This document shows positions 28,349-40,870 of a stretch of 64,000 nucleotides of DNA, one piece after another; within the stretch, counting starts at the first letter, position 1; every line of letters begins with the position of its first letter. Source of the DNA: Okapia johnstoni (Eukaryota > Chordata > Mammalia > Artiodactyla > Giraffidae); the NCBI GenBank assembly GCA_024291935.2, contig CM044306.1, positions 18,547,001 through 18,611,000 on the forward strand. The letters are read 5' to 3'. A model generated the notes under the pieces. The model saw only the letters and a list, made by a program, of their open reading frames with translations. It ran no database searches and was not told the origin of the DNA. The position numbers and the translations under genes were made by a program.

Positions 28349-28985
28349 TTAATTCTTTATGCTTTACATACTTTTGATATGTGAAAGTAAATATTGCATG
28401 TCACCAAATTTTTTGTTTTAATAAATTAAAGGTTTCCCGGTTTGTCTCATTATTTTTCAGCCTCCACTACTAGCTAAATCTAAGAGCAAGATGAAGGTGT
28501 CAAAATGTGAGAGTTGTATACCTCACTGTGACATTGAACAGTATTATTAGTCGCACTTACATGTCAGAAAACTAAGACTCAGAGAGATGAAGTAACTGTG
28601 TAAAAAAAGTTACCTGTCAGGCTCACAGTCAATTTCCTAATCTCTAGGAATGGTTTTATCTCTGCCACATGACCCTTTATGCCCCTCCCCTTGCCAAGGT
28701 TGATTGGTCTAGGACCAGACACATGACCCTAAGCCAGGCCAATCAGACTTCTCCAGCACTTTTGACACCAAAATTGAAGGAAGAGACCAGGCCTTCTCTA
28801 ATAGTAAAGTTATGATCTGTTAGCTCATATGAACAAGAGCTGTCAGAAGCCATAAGCTCCTCTCTGGGGAAAAGCTGAACTGAAAGAATAAAGGCCACAC
28901 ATAGAGAGGGAAAAAAAAAAATCCAGAGAGAAAAGAATGTCCTGGAAGCATCTAAGTCCCTGACTTTGGTTATCCCCAATTCTAT
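28349..28985. other. Intergenic unique sequence
   Basis: Nothing recognised. A short A run lies at about 28,911-28,921. Confidence 0.35.
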
Positions 28986-28989
28986 ATAT

Positions 28990-29597
28990 CTAGGATCAGA
29001 TTTTATTTTCTTAGTTTCCAAAATCACTATGGACGGTGACTCCAGCCATAAATTAAACACGCTTGCTCCTTGGAAGAAAAGCTATGACAAACCTAGACAG
29101 CGTATTCAAAAGCAGAGACATCACTTTGCCAACAAAGGTCCATATGGTCAAAGCTATGGTTTTTCCAGTAGTCATGTATGGATGTGAGTGCTGAACCATA
29201 AAGAAGGCTGAGCACCAAGGAATTGATGCTTTTGAACTGTTGTGCTATACTCTTGAGAGTTCCTCAGACAGCAAGGAGATCAAACCAGTCAATCCTAAAG
29301 GAAATCAATCCTGAATATTCATTAGAAGGACTGATGCTGAAGCTGAAACTCCAATACTTTGGCCACCTGACGCGAAGAACTGACTCATTTGAAAAGACCC
29401 TGATGCTGGGAAAGAATGAAGGCAGGAGGAGAAGGGGACGACAGAGGATGAGATGGTTGGATGGCATCACCGACTCAGTGGACATGAGTTTGAGCAAGCT
29501 CCAGGAGATAATGAAGGACCCGGAAGCCTGGCTGACATGCTGCAGTCCATGGGGTCGCAAAGAGCAAGACATGACTTAGTGACTGAACAACAACAAG
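28990..29597 (+). mobile_element. BovB LINE 3' fragment
   Basis: Degraded BovB reverse-transcriptase C-terminus: [20 protein letters not shown] and [20 protein letters not shown] in broken frames. Ends in TGACTTAGTGACTGAACAA. Confidence 0.9.
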
Positions 29598-29599
29598 GA

Positions 29600-30640
29600 T
29601 CCTTCCACTGGATTCCCTTTTTTGCCTTAGCTGGGTCAAGCCATCTAAACAATCAGTAACTGGCAGAACAGAGGCCTGGATCAGAGGGTCTGATTCCTGA
29701 GCCCATGCTCTTTTTGCTGCAGATCAAGTTCACCTGATCACTCAGATCTTGTCTCTGATGATGTGGGAACAAACAGTACAAAGCCACAGAACCCAACCCT
29801 TCCATTTCACGTGATTCACACACATATTCAAACTCCATCTCCCACAGTGTGTGGGAAGCTGGTGTTCCCACTGATGTAGATTTCAAGATGACACGTGCGC
29901 CTAAGGGCATGGGTTTAGAAGGAAATGCTACACTCCCAGCTATGTGTCTACACTGGACTTGGGTGGCATGGTGAATAATCAGCCCCATGAAACCACACCC
30001 AGGCAAGCTCGTACAGACTTGGAAGGACGAGAAGGGAAAAGAGAGGAAGTGGAAAATTTGAAAAAAAAAAAAAAAAAAAAAGCAAAGGTAACAGGCCTCT
30101 ACATGGTTATACGGTTTGCTGCTTCCAAAGTATTTTCCCACGTTATCTTGTTTTGAGTCCCATGGCAATCCTGGAGGAAGAGAAAGCAGATACAGTATTA
30201 CCTACATTTTACAGAGAAGAAAACTGGGGAAAGGTACCTACCACAGTGCCAGGGCATAGTAGGTACTCAGTAAACTCATTCATTGATTCCATGTGCTACT
30301 GATGCTCAGTGACCATTTGCAGAATGAACAAATGTGGCTCAGAGGCATGAAGTGACTTGTCCAAGGGCAGAAGTGTTACTCAAACTTGGGCTGTCTTGCT
30401 CTGCACTCCACTGCATGATGCTACATCTGCAACTGTATTTATTTAGCATTTCTAACCCCATAATGAATTCATGTACTGCAGATTCAGAGACCTTAAATCC
30501 CCACTGCCTGAGAGAGGCACTTCTCAGATCTGCCAGCCCCACAGAAAGTTCTTTAGTCAGTGCTTATTGGCCCTAGAGACAATTAGATCTCACATTGAGA
30601 GGTCTTTCTAGTCAAGTAACCTGTTTCAGAAATCTATGAC
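29600..30640. other. Intergenic with poly-A tract and an old MIR/L2 piece
   Basis: A poly-A run sits at about 30,060-30,080. Region 30,190-30,400 contains MIR/L2-like text (ACATTTTACAGAGAAGAAAA and GGGCATAGTAGGTACTCAGT). No gene. Confidence 0.4.
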
Positions 30641-30644
30641 TTGG

Positions 30645-30855
30645 ACTTTCATGGTGGTCCAGTAGTTAAGAAACCGCCTGCCAATGCAGGGTACATGGGT
30701 ACAATTACTGGTCCAGGAGGATCTCACATCCCTCAGATTAACTAAGCCCATGTCCCACAACTACTGAGCCTGTGCTCTAGAGTCCATGAGCCACAACTAG
30801 AGAAAGCCCACCTGCAGCAATGAAGAGCCAGCACAAAAAACATGAATAAAATTTT
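30645..30855 (+). mobile_element. CHR-type SINE
   Basis: Head TTCATGGTGGTCCAGTAG and a body of AACTACTGAGCC blocks. Probable imperfect duplication AGAAATCT(A/G)TG on both sides. Confidence 0.85.
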
Positions 30856-31778
30856 AATACAGAGAAATCTGTGCCTTGAGTGTGCACACACACGCACAAA
30901 CTGCTCAAGAAAAAAATTACTGCAGGAGCTATGGAATGATTTATGGACTAAACACACAGCACCAATCCCTTTTTGCTACTTTCAATGCCATGTGAAGCTA
31001 ATTCAAGGAGGCAGGAGGAATTCCACTGCCTAAGTCCTGTGGAGGTGAAAACCCTGCCCTTCTATTAGTAGATAATCTCAGGAGCAGAAAACATGATTTC
31101 TTCCAGGGAGCACATGAAGATGATTGAGGCCTGTCATTGCTTTATTCCCTTGTCACCAGAAGAATATCAGTTCAGAAATCACATGCAGAAATTAGATCAA
31201 AATGTAAATGGAGGCAGAGGCGTTGCTGCCACTTGGGGAACCTCCAGCTGAAGTTGCAGGAGCTCTTCCTGCACTCCCTAGGAGGCATCTGTCACTGACT
31301 CTCCAGGCACATGACAGATGCTTCGGTTCGTTTTGGACAGGCAGAATCAGCTAGGTGCGAATCTCTAACTCAGATCTGCCTTGGACAACTGGAAGTCCTG
31401 GCTGGATTCCAACCAGACCCAATCTTTAGGAAATAAATAGACTAATTTCCATGGGAAGGTAAATGTTCTGTAAGGCAGACTCTTCCAGATCCGCCAAGAT
31501 CACCCTGGGATCCTCTTGGGCTTTCGGGTTAATGAGAACTCAGCCCTATTCCAGGTCTCAGAGTAGCTCTGAGCATTTGGTCATTCAAGCCAGCAATTCA
31601 GCAGAGCAACTGGGCAGTAGAGGCTAAATGCTTCAAAAGTGCAGCTGTCCTTTGGTTGATCACCTCAAACCCTAAGTGAAAAAATAGATGGTAAATTGCA
31701 TTGGTCCCCTTAGATGAGTGAGCAGTCTCCAAAGAATTGATTGATATTCACCAAAGTCATCAAGAGGCTGACTTAGAG
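30856..31778. other. Repeat-poor intergenic block
   Basis: Mixed-composition unique sequence (about 31,050-31,780) with no recognised transposon or gene. Confidence 0.35.
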
Positions 31779-31779
31779 G

Positions 31780-31905
31780 GACTTCCCTGGAGTCCCGTGG
31801 CTAAGACTGTACACACCCAAAGCAGGGGATGCAGGTTCAATCCCTGGTCAGGGAACTAGACCCCACATGTGGCAACTAAGAACTGCAGCCAAGTAAAAAC
31901 AAAAT
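31780..31905 (+). mobile_element. CHR-type SINE, short copy
   Basis: GACTTCCCTGGAGTCCCGTG, then GGTTCAATCCCTGGTCAGGG. Followed immediately by the AT-rich tract. Confidence 0.8.
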
Positions 31906-31907
31906 GT

Positions 31908-32107
31908 GTATTTTATATACATATAAAATATATATGTATATAAAAATATTAAATATATTATATATAACATAATGTGTATAACATATATTTATTGTACATA
32001 AATATATAATATATTATAATATAAATATATATAATATATTTTATAAATATATATATATATTAAATATATTAAATATTTTATGTAATATATAAATATAGAT
32101 ATTTTAA
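31908..32107. repeat. AT-rich simple repeat of about 200 bp
   Basis: Almost pure A/T made of TATA and ATATTAAATA variants, adjoining the tail of the CHR SINE. Confidence 0.9.
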
Positions 32108-32610
32108 AAAGAGAGACTGGAAATCAGAAAGCTAAATTGACCATTTATAATGAGGATGAAACTTTTCGGTGCTAGGAGTACCCCAACTTGACGTTAGTCA
32201 GGTGCCAAGACCATAGGGCACCTTCTTCAGTTGGATGGTCCTAACTGACTTACTGGGCCAGCATCTCTTCAGCTTATAGAGTCGTAAGGGCTGGCCAAGC
32301 TTCTCAAGAGGTCAGCAGTTGTCTTAAATTTTTAGCTTTTGGTAGTTGGCACCATCCACCCAGTTTTTACATCTTGTTTCTAGGAATTTATCCTATAGCC
32401 AGGTGCACGTAAGTATATGCAAACTATATGATCAAATGCATTAGCATGTTCAGTGCAACACTGCTTAGTGAAAAACTACAAACAACCCTCATGCCCATCA
32501 CCAAGAAAATGATGTGATGAATCATGGAATGTCCATACAGGGAACACAGGGCAGTCCTGAAGTGGCAGAGCGATATGAACAATGATATTTTATTGTTATT
32601 TTCTTTTAAA
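32108..32610. other. Intergenic with L1-like 3' text
   Basis: 32,360-32,580 resembles an old L1 3' segment (CCTCATGCCCATCACCAAGA). The rest is unassigned. Confidence 0.4.
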
Positions 32611-32611
32611 G

Positions 32612-32815
32612 GAGCTTCCTGGTGGTGCTAGTGATAAAGAACCAACCTGCCAATGCAGGAGACATAAGAGACTCGGGTTTGATCCCTGAGTTGGGAAGAT
32701 CGCCTGGAAGAGGGCATGGCAACCCATTCCGGTATTCTTGCCTGGAGAATCCCATGGACAGAGGAGTCTGGAGGGCTACAGTCCATAGGGTCAGACTCAA
32801 CTGAAGCGTTCCTTT
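32612..32815 (+). mobile_element. Bov-tA SINE
   Basis: Head AGCTTCCTGGTGGTGCTAGT, body ending AGGGTCAGACTCAACTGAA. Confidence 0.88.
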
Positions 32816-33710
32816 TTCAACAATAGATGATGCAATAAATGTATTTTTAGAGCCAGAAAGAAAAAAACATAAAAGAATAGATAATACAGATGGATATAAA
32901 CATACTTGAAAACATATGCTTCTCTACACATTTAATCCAGAAAAAAGCACAAGAAACAGAAGAGAGAACTAAGGAGGAACAATTAATGTCCTCTTTATAC
33001 CCTTCCATACAGTTTAAAATTCTTTACAATTGAGCACCTTTTATCTTTAAATATTTTGAAAACTTTAAAAAAAAAATTCTATTGCCTAATCTTTCTTCAG
33101 AATAATGTCAGCCCAGCATGTATTCCATCTGACTATTAACTGGACCATTAATTACCCAGTGAGTTTGCCAGTTGAATCTAAGAGGCCTCAGGGAATTATG
33201 ACTCCAAGGCCCCTTCCCTACCCACAATTGTAAAGGGGGAATGTTTACTCATTTGACCCCATTAGAGGCAGATGATCCATGTGGTTGTATAATCATTTCT
33301 TCCGAGAAACAGTGATGAACAGAAAGCTGGGTCAGTTGAGGGAGACAAATTCATGTCTTTAATGCTTCTTCTGACCATCCTAACACAGACTATCAGAAGA
33401 AAGGTGAGAGGCAAAACATGGAGAGTTAAAGAATCAGAGTTTCAGTTTTGCAAGATGAAAAGAGTTCTCTGGATGGATGGAAGTGCTGGTTATACAACAG
33501 TGTGAATGTACTTACTTACTGCCATTGAACTGACAAATTTCATTATGTACATTTTATCGTAATTAAAAAAAAGGAATGCTTGCAGACAGCTGCCCTTCCA
33601 TTCAGGCTCGTTGACTAAATCAAACTGCACATCCATTAGGTAAGGATTTTTTTTTTTAAGCATATGGTAACAAGAAAATAAAACAAAAACAAATGCCCTA
33701 CTTCTTTTTG
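32816..33710. other. Intergenic, AT-rich
   Basis: No gene seen. The block at about 33,100-33,310 is unique and contains TTAATTA-type motifs. Confidence 0.35.
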
Positions 33711-33713
33711 GGG

Positions 33714-34135
33714 TGTTTTTTTTTTTAATTAAAATATAGTTGATTTACAATGTTGTGCCAATCTCTGCTATACAGCAAAGTGACTCAGTTATACACATAC
33801 ATTCCTTTTTTATATTTTTCCATTATGGTTTATCACAGAATATTGAATATAGTCTCCTGTGCTAAACAGTAGGATCTCGTTGTTTATCCATCCTACATAT
33901 AATAGTTTACATTTTGCTAATCCCACAGTCCCAGTCCTTCTCGCCCCATCCCCTCCCCCTTGACAACTACAACTACATATCTGTTTTCTATATCTGTGAG
34001 TCGGTTTGTCTTTTATAGATAGGTTCATTTGTGCCATATTTTAGATTCCATATGTAAGTGATATAGTATGGTATTTTTCTTTCTCTTTCTGACTTAACTT
34101 CACTTAGTATGGTAATCTCTCATTACATCACCCTA
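33714..34135 (-). mobile_element. L1 3' end, 5'-truncated
   Basis: T-rich start, then AATATAGTTGATTTACAATG and TACAGCAAAGTGACTCAGTT. Flanked by near-identical CCCTACT(T/C)CTTTTT sequences on both sides, a probable duplication with one mismatch. Confidence 0.82.
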
Positions 34136-34867
34136 CTCCTTTTTTTTAATGCATTCTCTCTGAAAGTAGAATCAAGGGCATCCACTGGCATTTTGGCAAA
34201 TTAGGGCCACTCACTCCCTAGAACAAAGCAAAAACTCCTTCATACATTACCCATCTCTACAGAGCTCTTTTCTCTCCATTAACAGGGCATTATTTTAAAA
34301 GGAAAGATTGTTTGGTAGGACACCAGAAAGGGAGCCATTTGTAACTTGTAACCCTCTGGTAAAGAACCAGGATAAATGAAAATTAATTGCAAGCCCTCAG
34401 GGGTGGCAGGTGAATAATAAATCAAAGGGTATAAAATAAAGGAGGGCCCTTCAGGGGGCCCAACACAGACATCCCCACAGCTTCTCCTGCAGCACGCAGA
34501 CCTCCTGCAGGTAATTGTCCCCTGAGTTTTCTCATCAGTCACTTATTAACATCCAATTGTCTAGCCAAGTCACATAGGAGATGCCTGACTCCAGCCCACT
34601 CAGAAAAACCACAGACGTGTGGCAAGTTCTGCACGTATAAGTTCACAGATTGCAGGGAAATATCTGGTAAGCACAAGGGACAGACTGGCACTCAGTCCTT
34701 TTCCTGTTTTCCAGTTTGAGCAGACTACAGGTCTGGAAAAAATGCTCTGTCCTCAGAGATTCTGGAAAAAAATCTAAATAGGAAACATATTGAAAAAATC
34801 TTTTGAGCCAAGAACAGGCCTAGGTCCACTTCGTCTTTCTCACCCAGAAGTCACCTGCTTCCATTGC

Positions 34868-35015
34868 TACTTCCTTTCCTTTAACTTCTTTGGGTCTCAA
34901 TTTTGCCATCTGTAAAGTGGCAGAATACTAGTGCCTACCTCACATGGTTGTCGTGAAGGCTGAATGAGTGAGGTGTTTACCACAGAACCTGGCACAAGGC
35001 ACTCAACCAGTGTTA
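34868..35015 (-). mobile_element. MIR SINE
   Basis: TTTTGCCATCTGTAAAGTGG, then ACCTGGCACAAGGCACTCAA. Confidence 0.65.
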
Positions 35016-35479
35016 GAGAAACACCGCCATCACCATCGCCACCTTCATTATTTTAGGCATTTCCAGTCGTATTCTGGCCTCAGTTGCAGCCAGCTCTTCA
35101 CCCACCCCATTCTCTTTCAGTCATTATTAATCGCCGGTCTGGAAATATCTTCCTTGGCTCCTGTTTGTCCTCTCCACAGATTTTCTCCATATATTATCCA
35201 CTTCAACGGCAAGAGCCTGATCAAGGTCATTTTCACAACCCCTCTATCTTATTAGCAATCAGTGAACTGAATGGCACACAGGCTAGAGGTAATTATGGCT
35301 CTGCTTAGAAACAGATGACCTTGGAAAGCTGTATTTGAGAGGCAGCAGTAAGATGACCAGCCATTGTGGGTTGCCTGGGACTGAAGGGGTTCTCAGAATG
35401 TGAAACTTTCAGTACCAAATCCAAAAACATCTTAGCAAACCAGGACAAGTTAGTCACCAAGAGCAGAAAAGCATAATGT

Positions 35480-35665
35480 AGGCTCTGGAGCCTGGATTCA
35501 ATTCTGATCCTTCCACCTCTTAGCTTTGTAACCTTGGATAAGACACACAACTTCTCTGAGCCTCGGTTTTCTCATCTGTAGAATGGAGATAACCAAAGTA
35601 CCTCCATAGGATTGTTGTGAGGATTAAATGTTAATAAACAGCTCAGGATAGTACCTAGCACGTAC
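35480..35665 (-). mobile_element. MIR SINE, well preserved
   Basis: CTCTGGAGCCTGGATTCAAT, CTCATCTGTAGAATGGAGAT, TTGTTGTGAGGATTAAATGT. Confidence 0.75.
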
Positions 35666-36025
35666 TATGCTATGTGTGATGGCGTGATGTATGTCATAGT
35701 ATATGTCACATACTACTAATAATTCAAAGTTGTGCAATATCAAAGCATAATTCAAATGTACAATAAAATCTCTGTTTTGACCAGATACAATCTAACTTGG
35801 ATCTTTAATTGAATTTTATTTGTTCAGTATTTTCCTTCTAACTGAAAGGTACAAAAGCAGAACTAGCCAATCTTTTGTTCTCCCCAAACGTAAATTCCAG
35901 GCGTAGTCGTTGATGCAGAACTGGTTTTGGCCCGAAGCACCTATATACATTTGCTATACATATCAACCATTGCTGTCCAGGAGTCATCATTTCTATTATT
36001 AATACTGAATTAAGTATCGTCCAGG

Positions 36026-36148
36026 GGAATTTCCTGGCAGTTCAGTGGTTAGAACTTGGCACTTTCACTGCTGAGGGCCCAGGTTCAATCCCTGGTCAGG
36101 GAACTAAGATCCCATAAGCCATGCGGTGGGGTCAAAAAAAGAAAAAAG
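36026..36148 (+). mobile_element. CHR-type SINE, short copy
   Basis: TTTCCTGGCAGTTCAGTGG and GGTTCAATCCCTGGTCAGGG. Confidence 0.82.
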
Positions 36149-36698
36149 AAAAATCCAAACACCTTTACTATACCATACTAGAATCATCAGGACAATGTAG
36201 CCCTCCTTTAACTAGAAAACTCCATTATTTGGAACCTTCTCTTCTCCCAAACACTCTAGTCTATCAAGGTACACTATCACACTATTTTAGATAAGTGACT
36301 TGAGCCTCTCAGATTTTGGTATTCTTGGAGGGTCCTGGAACCAATCGCTCACCCTCCTAAATACACCAAGGAATGACTATTCCGTACTAGGGAAGCCAGC
36401 CCCAGTGATGTATTTACAGCACAAAGGTAAAACAGTTGTTCTGAGCTGAACTGTGTCCTTCCAAAAGATATTGCAGGTAGGATTCTGCGCCCAGTTACAA
36501 TAGGTGATTATTCTCCCCACACCATTGAGCAATTCTTGGACACCAGCTAGGAGTCGTACAAGTAAACTCAATTCAGATATTATCTATCTGGAGAAAACAT
36601 CAGGCCCCACAGGTGAAGGGCTCAGTCGTACTAGACTGTCCCCCACCCTACTTGCCAATTGCCAGTTCCAAGTCCAGGTTGTTACCTACCTGTGCATG
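36149..36698. other. Intergenic unique sequence
   Basis: No gene or named repeat recognised. Confidence 0.35.
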
Positions 36699-36699
36699 C

Positions 36700-36921
36700 G
36701 TGTGTGCTAAGTAATTTCAGTCGTATCAGACTTTTGCAACCCTATGGGCTATAGCCCACCAGACTCCTCGGCCCATGGGATTCTCCAGGCAAGAGTACTG
36801 GAGTGGGTTGCATGCCCTCCTCCAGAGGATCTTCCCGACCCAGAGATTGAACCTGCATCTTGTATGTCTCCTGCATTGGGAGGTGGGTTCTTTACCGTGA
36901 GAGCCACCTGGGAAGCCCAAC
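36700..36921 (-). mobile_element. Bov-tA SINE
   Basis: Reverse Bov-A body (AAGTAATTTCAGTCGTATCA) and reverse head (GAGCCACCTGGGAAGCCC). Confidence 0.88.
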
Positions 36922-37194
36922 CAGCTTTCTGGATTGAAAGTTCGATGACCAACTCCTTGGATTTGATTAATTTTCTAGAGCATAACAAACTCAGAACTCT
37001 TAGAATTTACTTACTAGACTACAGATTTATTATAGAAGGATATATCTCAGGAAGAGCGAGATAGAAGAGATGCATAGGGCAGGGCAAGTGGGAAGGACAC
37101 TCTCTCTGAGCACTCCACCCTCTCTGAATCATGTGTTCACCAACCCAGAAGCTCTGCAAACCAAGTCCTTTCAGGTTTTTACACAGGCTTCACT

Positions 37195-37471
37195 GCTGCT
37201 GCTGCTGCTAAGTCACTTCAGTCGTGGCTGACTCTGTGCAACCCCATAGACGGAAGCCCACCAGGCTCCCCCGTCCCTGGGATTCTCCAGGCAAGAACAC
37301 CGGAGTGGGTTGCCATCTCCTTCTCCAATGCATGAAAGTGAAAAGTGAAAGTGAAGTCGCTCAGTTGTGTACGACTCTCAGTGACCCCATGGACTGCAGC
37401 CTACCAGGCTCCTCCATCCATGGGATTTTCCAGGCAAGAGTACTGGAGTGGGGTGCCATTGCCTTCTCCGG
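37195..37471 (-). mobile_element. Bov-A2 dimeric SINE
   Basis: (GCT)n start and two Bov-A units joined by the GAAAGTGAAAAGTGAAAGTG linker. Perfect 10-bp duplication AGGCTTCACT at 37,185-37,194 and 37,472-37,481. Confidence 0.93.
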
Positions 37472-37481
37472 AGGCTTCACT

Positions 37482-38710
37482 ACATGGACGTAATTGATTA
37501 AGTTATCAGCCATTGGTGATTGAACTCAAACTCTAGCCCCACTCCCTTTTTCTGAGGTTGGACTGGGGAAGATTGAAAGTTTCAACCCTCTGATCACCTG
37601 GCTGTTTTTTCTGGCAACCAGCTCCCATCCTTAGAGGCCATCCAAAAGTCACCTCTTTTACATAACTCCAAGCTGGCCACCATTGAGGAAAAAAAGATAA
37701 GGCATGCTCTTTCATAAAAGAGTCAGACACTACTGAGTGACTATGCACCCATGCACCATAAATTCAAGGTGGTATCAGGGAAGACTTACTGGGGGAGGTG
37801 GACCTTGAATGGCATATAAGTACTTAGACCAATGGAGATGAGAAAAGGAATAACCCAGGGACAGGAACAGAGCAGGCAAATGCACGAGACAGGATGGAAA
37901 GAGCAAGAACTGTTATCACCCTCTATTTGCTGAGTCACGGCCTACCTTAAGGGAAGTGGTAGGACAGATGCTTGGGAAGGTAGATTGGGAGGTGATCCTC
38001 CAAGGCATTGAATACCAAGCACACGATAAAGATCCAATAAACCGGAACCCTCAATAAAATGGATGCTTATTTTGTTTGTTTGCTTGTTTGTTTCTGTACT
38101 TTTTTAAAAGATGCAAAATTTTAAGTGATGTTAATCTATTGGACAGAATTTCCCTATTGAGGCAAAACATACGTGAATGTTTCTAGTATAGTGCCTGCTG
38201 CACAGTAGGTGATCAATAGCTATATAAGCTAAAATTTTAAAATATTAGTCAAGGAAATCTTACAATCCATGCTTCAGTACAGGAAGTGATTCTGAAATGA
38301 TGGAAGTAGTCCTACCATAACCCCAAAATATCTGTGTATCAGAATTTTCCTCCTTTTTTCTAAAGAGGGTATTGTCTTTAGACATAGCTGTCTGTGAAAA
38401 CCATGATCCCCTATAGTGTCATTAAACAAATGCTTATCTAGAATCCTTTATATGTCAGGCAGTGATTCAGGCACCAGTGATAGATGTTGGGAAACAAGAC
38501 AGAAATGTCCCTGCCCAGAGAGACAGACCACAAACAAGCAAATAGATAAATGGGTAAACAGAATGATGTTTGATAGCAATAGGACCGTGGGAAATACAAA
38601 GCAGGGTGCATAATTCACTCAAAGTTCATTTAAACAAGATATATGAGCATCTACGACAAGCTAGGCACTAGTGGGTACTGGAGATAAATCAATGAGCAAA
38701 ACCTGACTGA
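37482..38710. other. Intergenic with old repeat-like text
   Basis: A short Bov-A tail (37,718-37,755) and ancient mammal-wide repeat-like sequence at 38,430-38,720 are visible. No gene. Confidence 0.35.
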
Positions 38711-38712
38711 TG

Positions 38713-38880
38713 GTGACTTCCCTGATGGTCCAGTGGCTCCCTATGCAGGGGACCCAGGTTCGATCTCTGGTCCGGGAGCCAGATCCCACGTCACAACTCA
38801 AGATCCTGTACGCTGCAATGCCACAACAAAGATCAAAGATCCCACATGCTGCAACTAAGACCGGCACAACAAATAAATGT
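38713..38880 (+). mobile_element. CHR-type SINE
   Basis: GACTTCCCTGATGGTCCAGT, GGTTCGATCTCTGGTCCGGG, tail AACAAATAAATG. Confidence 0.82.
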
Positions 38881-39938
38881 TTAGAATAATTTTTAAAAGG
38901 GATAGCCTTTTTAGATTTTTTTTTACAAAACCTGACTGACAGATACCTGCCCATTGGATCTTCATTCTAGCTCCCAGAGGTGGTAGAGGGTATCCAGTCG
39001 AGGGAGGGATCCTATTTTAGAAGCAGTGATGGGGGATGCCTCTTTGAGGAAGAGACTTCTGAGCGGCAGAGGAAGCCTCTCCAAGAAACTGGCAGGCAGA
39101 AGAGCATATGCAAAGGTCCTGAGGCAGAAAAGTGGCCAGCGGAGCTGAAGTGATCGGACAGGAACAGACACTCTGTGGAAAATTCCGAAATTTCCAAACT
39201 CTATTTGGGTAAGGGAGTCCTGGGACACTGGGTCTAGGAGTGGGGATGGGAGATGGGAAGTTTCACATCCTTCTTCCACTCACCCATTTTTCCCATGCCT
39301 GGGACAGAACCTTGAAAGGGACATGTTCAGCTCTCAGAGGACAGGTGAGGCAACACTGGTGTGCCACCACCCTCCAGGACAGCAGCCCATCAGCCCTCTC
39401 CAAATTTTAGAGGCTTCCTCTGCTACATGCATTTCCACTCCCTCTAGTAATGGAGTGGAAGCATCCAGGGAAGTGTGGTATAGTAGTAATAACTAGCTTC
39501 ATACCACCACCCCACCACCACCATCCCCGAATCCTAGAGCCAGCCACCTGTCACTTTTCTGGTTTGTTAGAGCTTAGAGTTTGTCAGCCCTCAGGTGCAA
39601 AACAATGCAACATAAGCTGTGTTTTGATCTGCTTTGCTTGGTTCTGTTTGCTTTCTCCACCTAGGGAATTCCTCCCACCCTCAACCAGCCCAGACAAACT
39701 CACTTTCATTCTTGGGTATTTTCCACCTCTGGGTGTGAAGCTGTCAGACCTGACAACCAGCAAAGAAAGCTGTCTCTACAGGGCAGCTTCTCTGCAAAGG
39801 TGTAACACGATGCTTTTGGAGGTAATTTACACTGGAAGTAGATGTTGGAAGTTATTCTTAATTTGCAACTCACTGGCATTTCACACCAGGACTCACTGGT
39901 CCTTGAGGTAAGGGGCCAGGTCAGTAACGCCTTTTGCA

Positions 39939-40008
<70 letters not shown>

Positions 40009-40626
40009 AGAGTGATTTGCCACCTTTCATTGTACTTCAGAGGGGAAAGAGGAATTCAGAGCCACAAACCCAGAGCTGGCAGCAGGGATGAGGTGAATCA
40101 AGACCTTCACTTCAAAGGTCCTGACACTCATCAAGGTGTAATAATGAACCAGCCTCCCTCGCCCCAGGGCTCAGTGCTTCCTCTGCTCCCCAGCCACTTC
40201 TGGGAATGCTCTTCCACACCTACCAGAGAGCTGAGAAACTGGCTTTGTTCCTTAAATTGCAAGAGCTTCCAACCACCATGGAGCAAGAGATGCCAAGGTG
40301 AGAACTTGGAAGGAACCCAATCCTAAATCAGGTTGGACGGTTGCCTCTTTGGAAATGGCAGTTTTCTAGAAGCTGGTGGAGTCAGTGTTGTCTGCCTGAT
40401 GAACAGTCTTGGAAAGAGTCTTCTAGGTAGAGAAACTGGGAAGCCAAGAGAGCAGAGACACCAGTTCCCAGCCCTGGGAGGAGACAGTGGGGTCACCAAG
40501 GGATGGCTTAAAGAGACTTCACTCATTCCTGTAACCAGCCAGCCCTGTTCTCCAGCTTTGATATGGGCTATTGATTGATAATGACTATTTCCAATTTTTT
40601 CTAAAGGGCAGGTCCCTACTCCCACC
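38881..40626. other. Intergenic with compound microsatellite
   Basis: Mostly unique. It holds the (TC)n(AC)n tract listed separately. Open frames lack coding support. Confidence 0.35.
39943..40008 (+). repeat. Compound microsatellite (TC)21(AC)12
   Basis: 21 uninterrupted TC units at 39,943-39,984 followed by 12 AC units at 39,985-40,008. Confidence 0.97.
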
Positions 40627-40669
40627 AATTTCTATCCAGGAATCCTTTAAGATCTCCTGGATAGAAATT
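40627..40669. repeat. Perfect 15-bp inverted repeat, 13-nt loop
   Basis: Left arm AATTTCTATCCAGGA (40,627-40,641), right arm TCCTGGATAGAAATT (40,655-40,669). The right arm overlaps the target duplication of the adjacent SINE. Confidence 0.95.
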
Positions 40670-40671
40670 TT

Positions 40672-40870
40672 TAAATGTTTATTTGTTTTATTTTTGACTG
40701 CATCAGGTCTTAGTTGCGACACGTGGACTCTTTCTTGCAGCATGGACTCTAGAGTGCACAGGCTTGGTAGTTCCATGACATGTGGGATCTTAGTTCCCTG
40801 ATCAGAGATAGAACCCATTTCCCCTGCATTGGAAGGCAGCTCCTTAACAAACGGACCACCAGGGAAGTTC
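40672..40870 (-). mobile_element. CHR-type SINE with 16-bp duplication
   Basis: Reverse CHR with TTAGTTGCGACACGTGGACT and AACGGACCACCAGGGAAG. Perfect duplication CCTGGATAGAAATTTT at 40,656-40,671 and 40,871-40,886. Confidence 0.9.

Larger units (their letters stand above)
34136..36020. other. Intergenic with two MIRs
   Basis: Contains the two MIR copies listed separately. The remainder is unassigned and has no gene. Confidence 0.35.

Noticed and set aside
29653..30168. 171-codon minus-strand frame
   Set aside because: It contains a run of Phe from the antisense of a poly-A tract and no family signature.
39450..39911. 153-codon plus-strand frame
   Set aside because: Low-complexity His/Pro start, no upstream or downstream splice context, no similarity I recognise.
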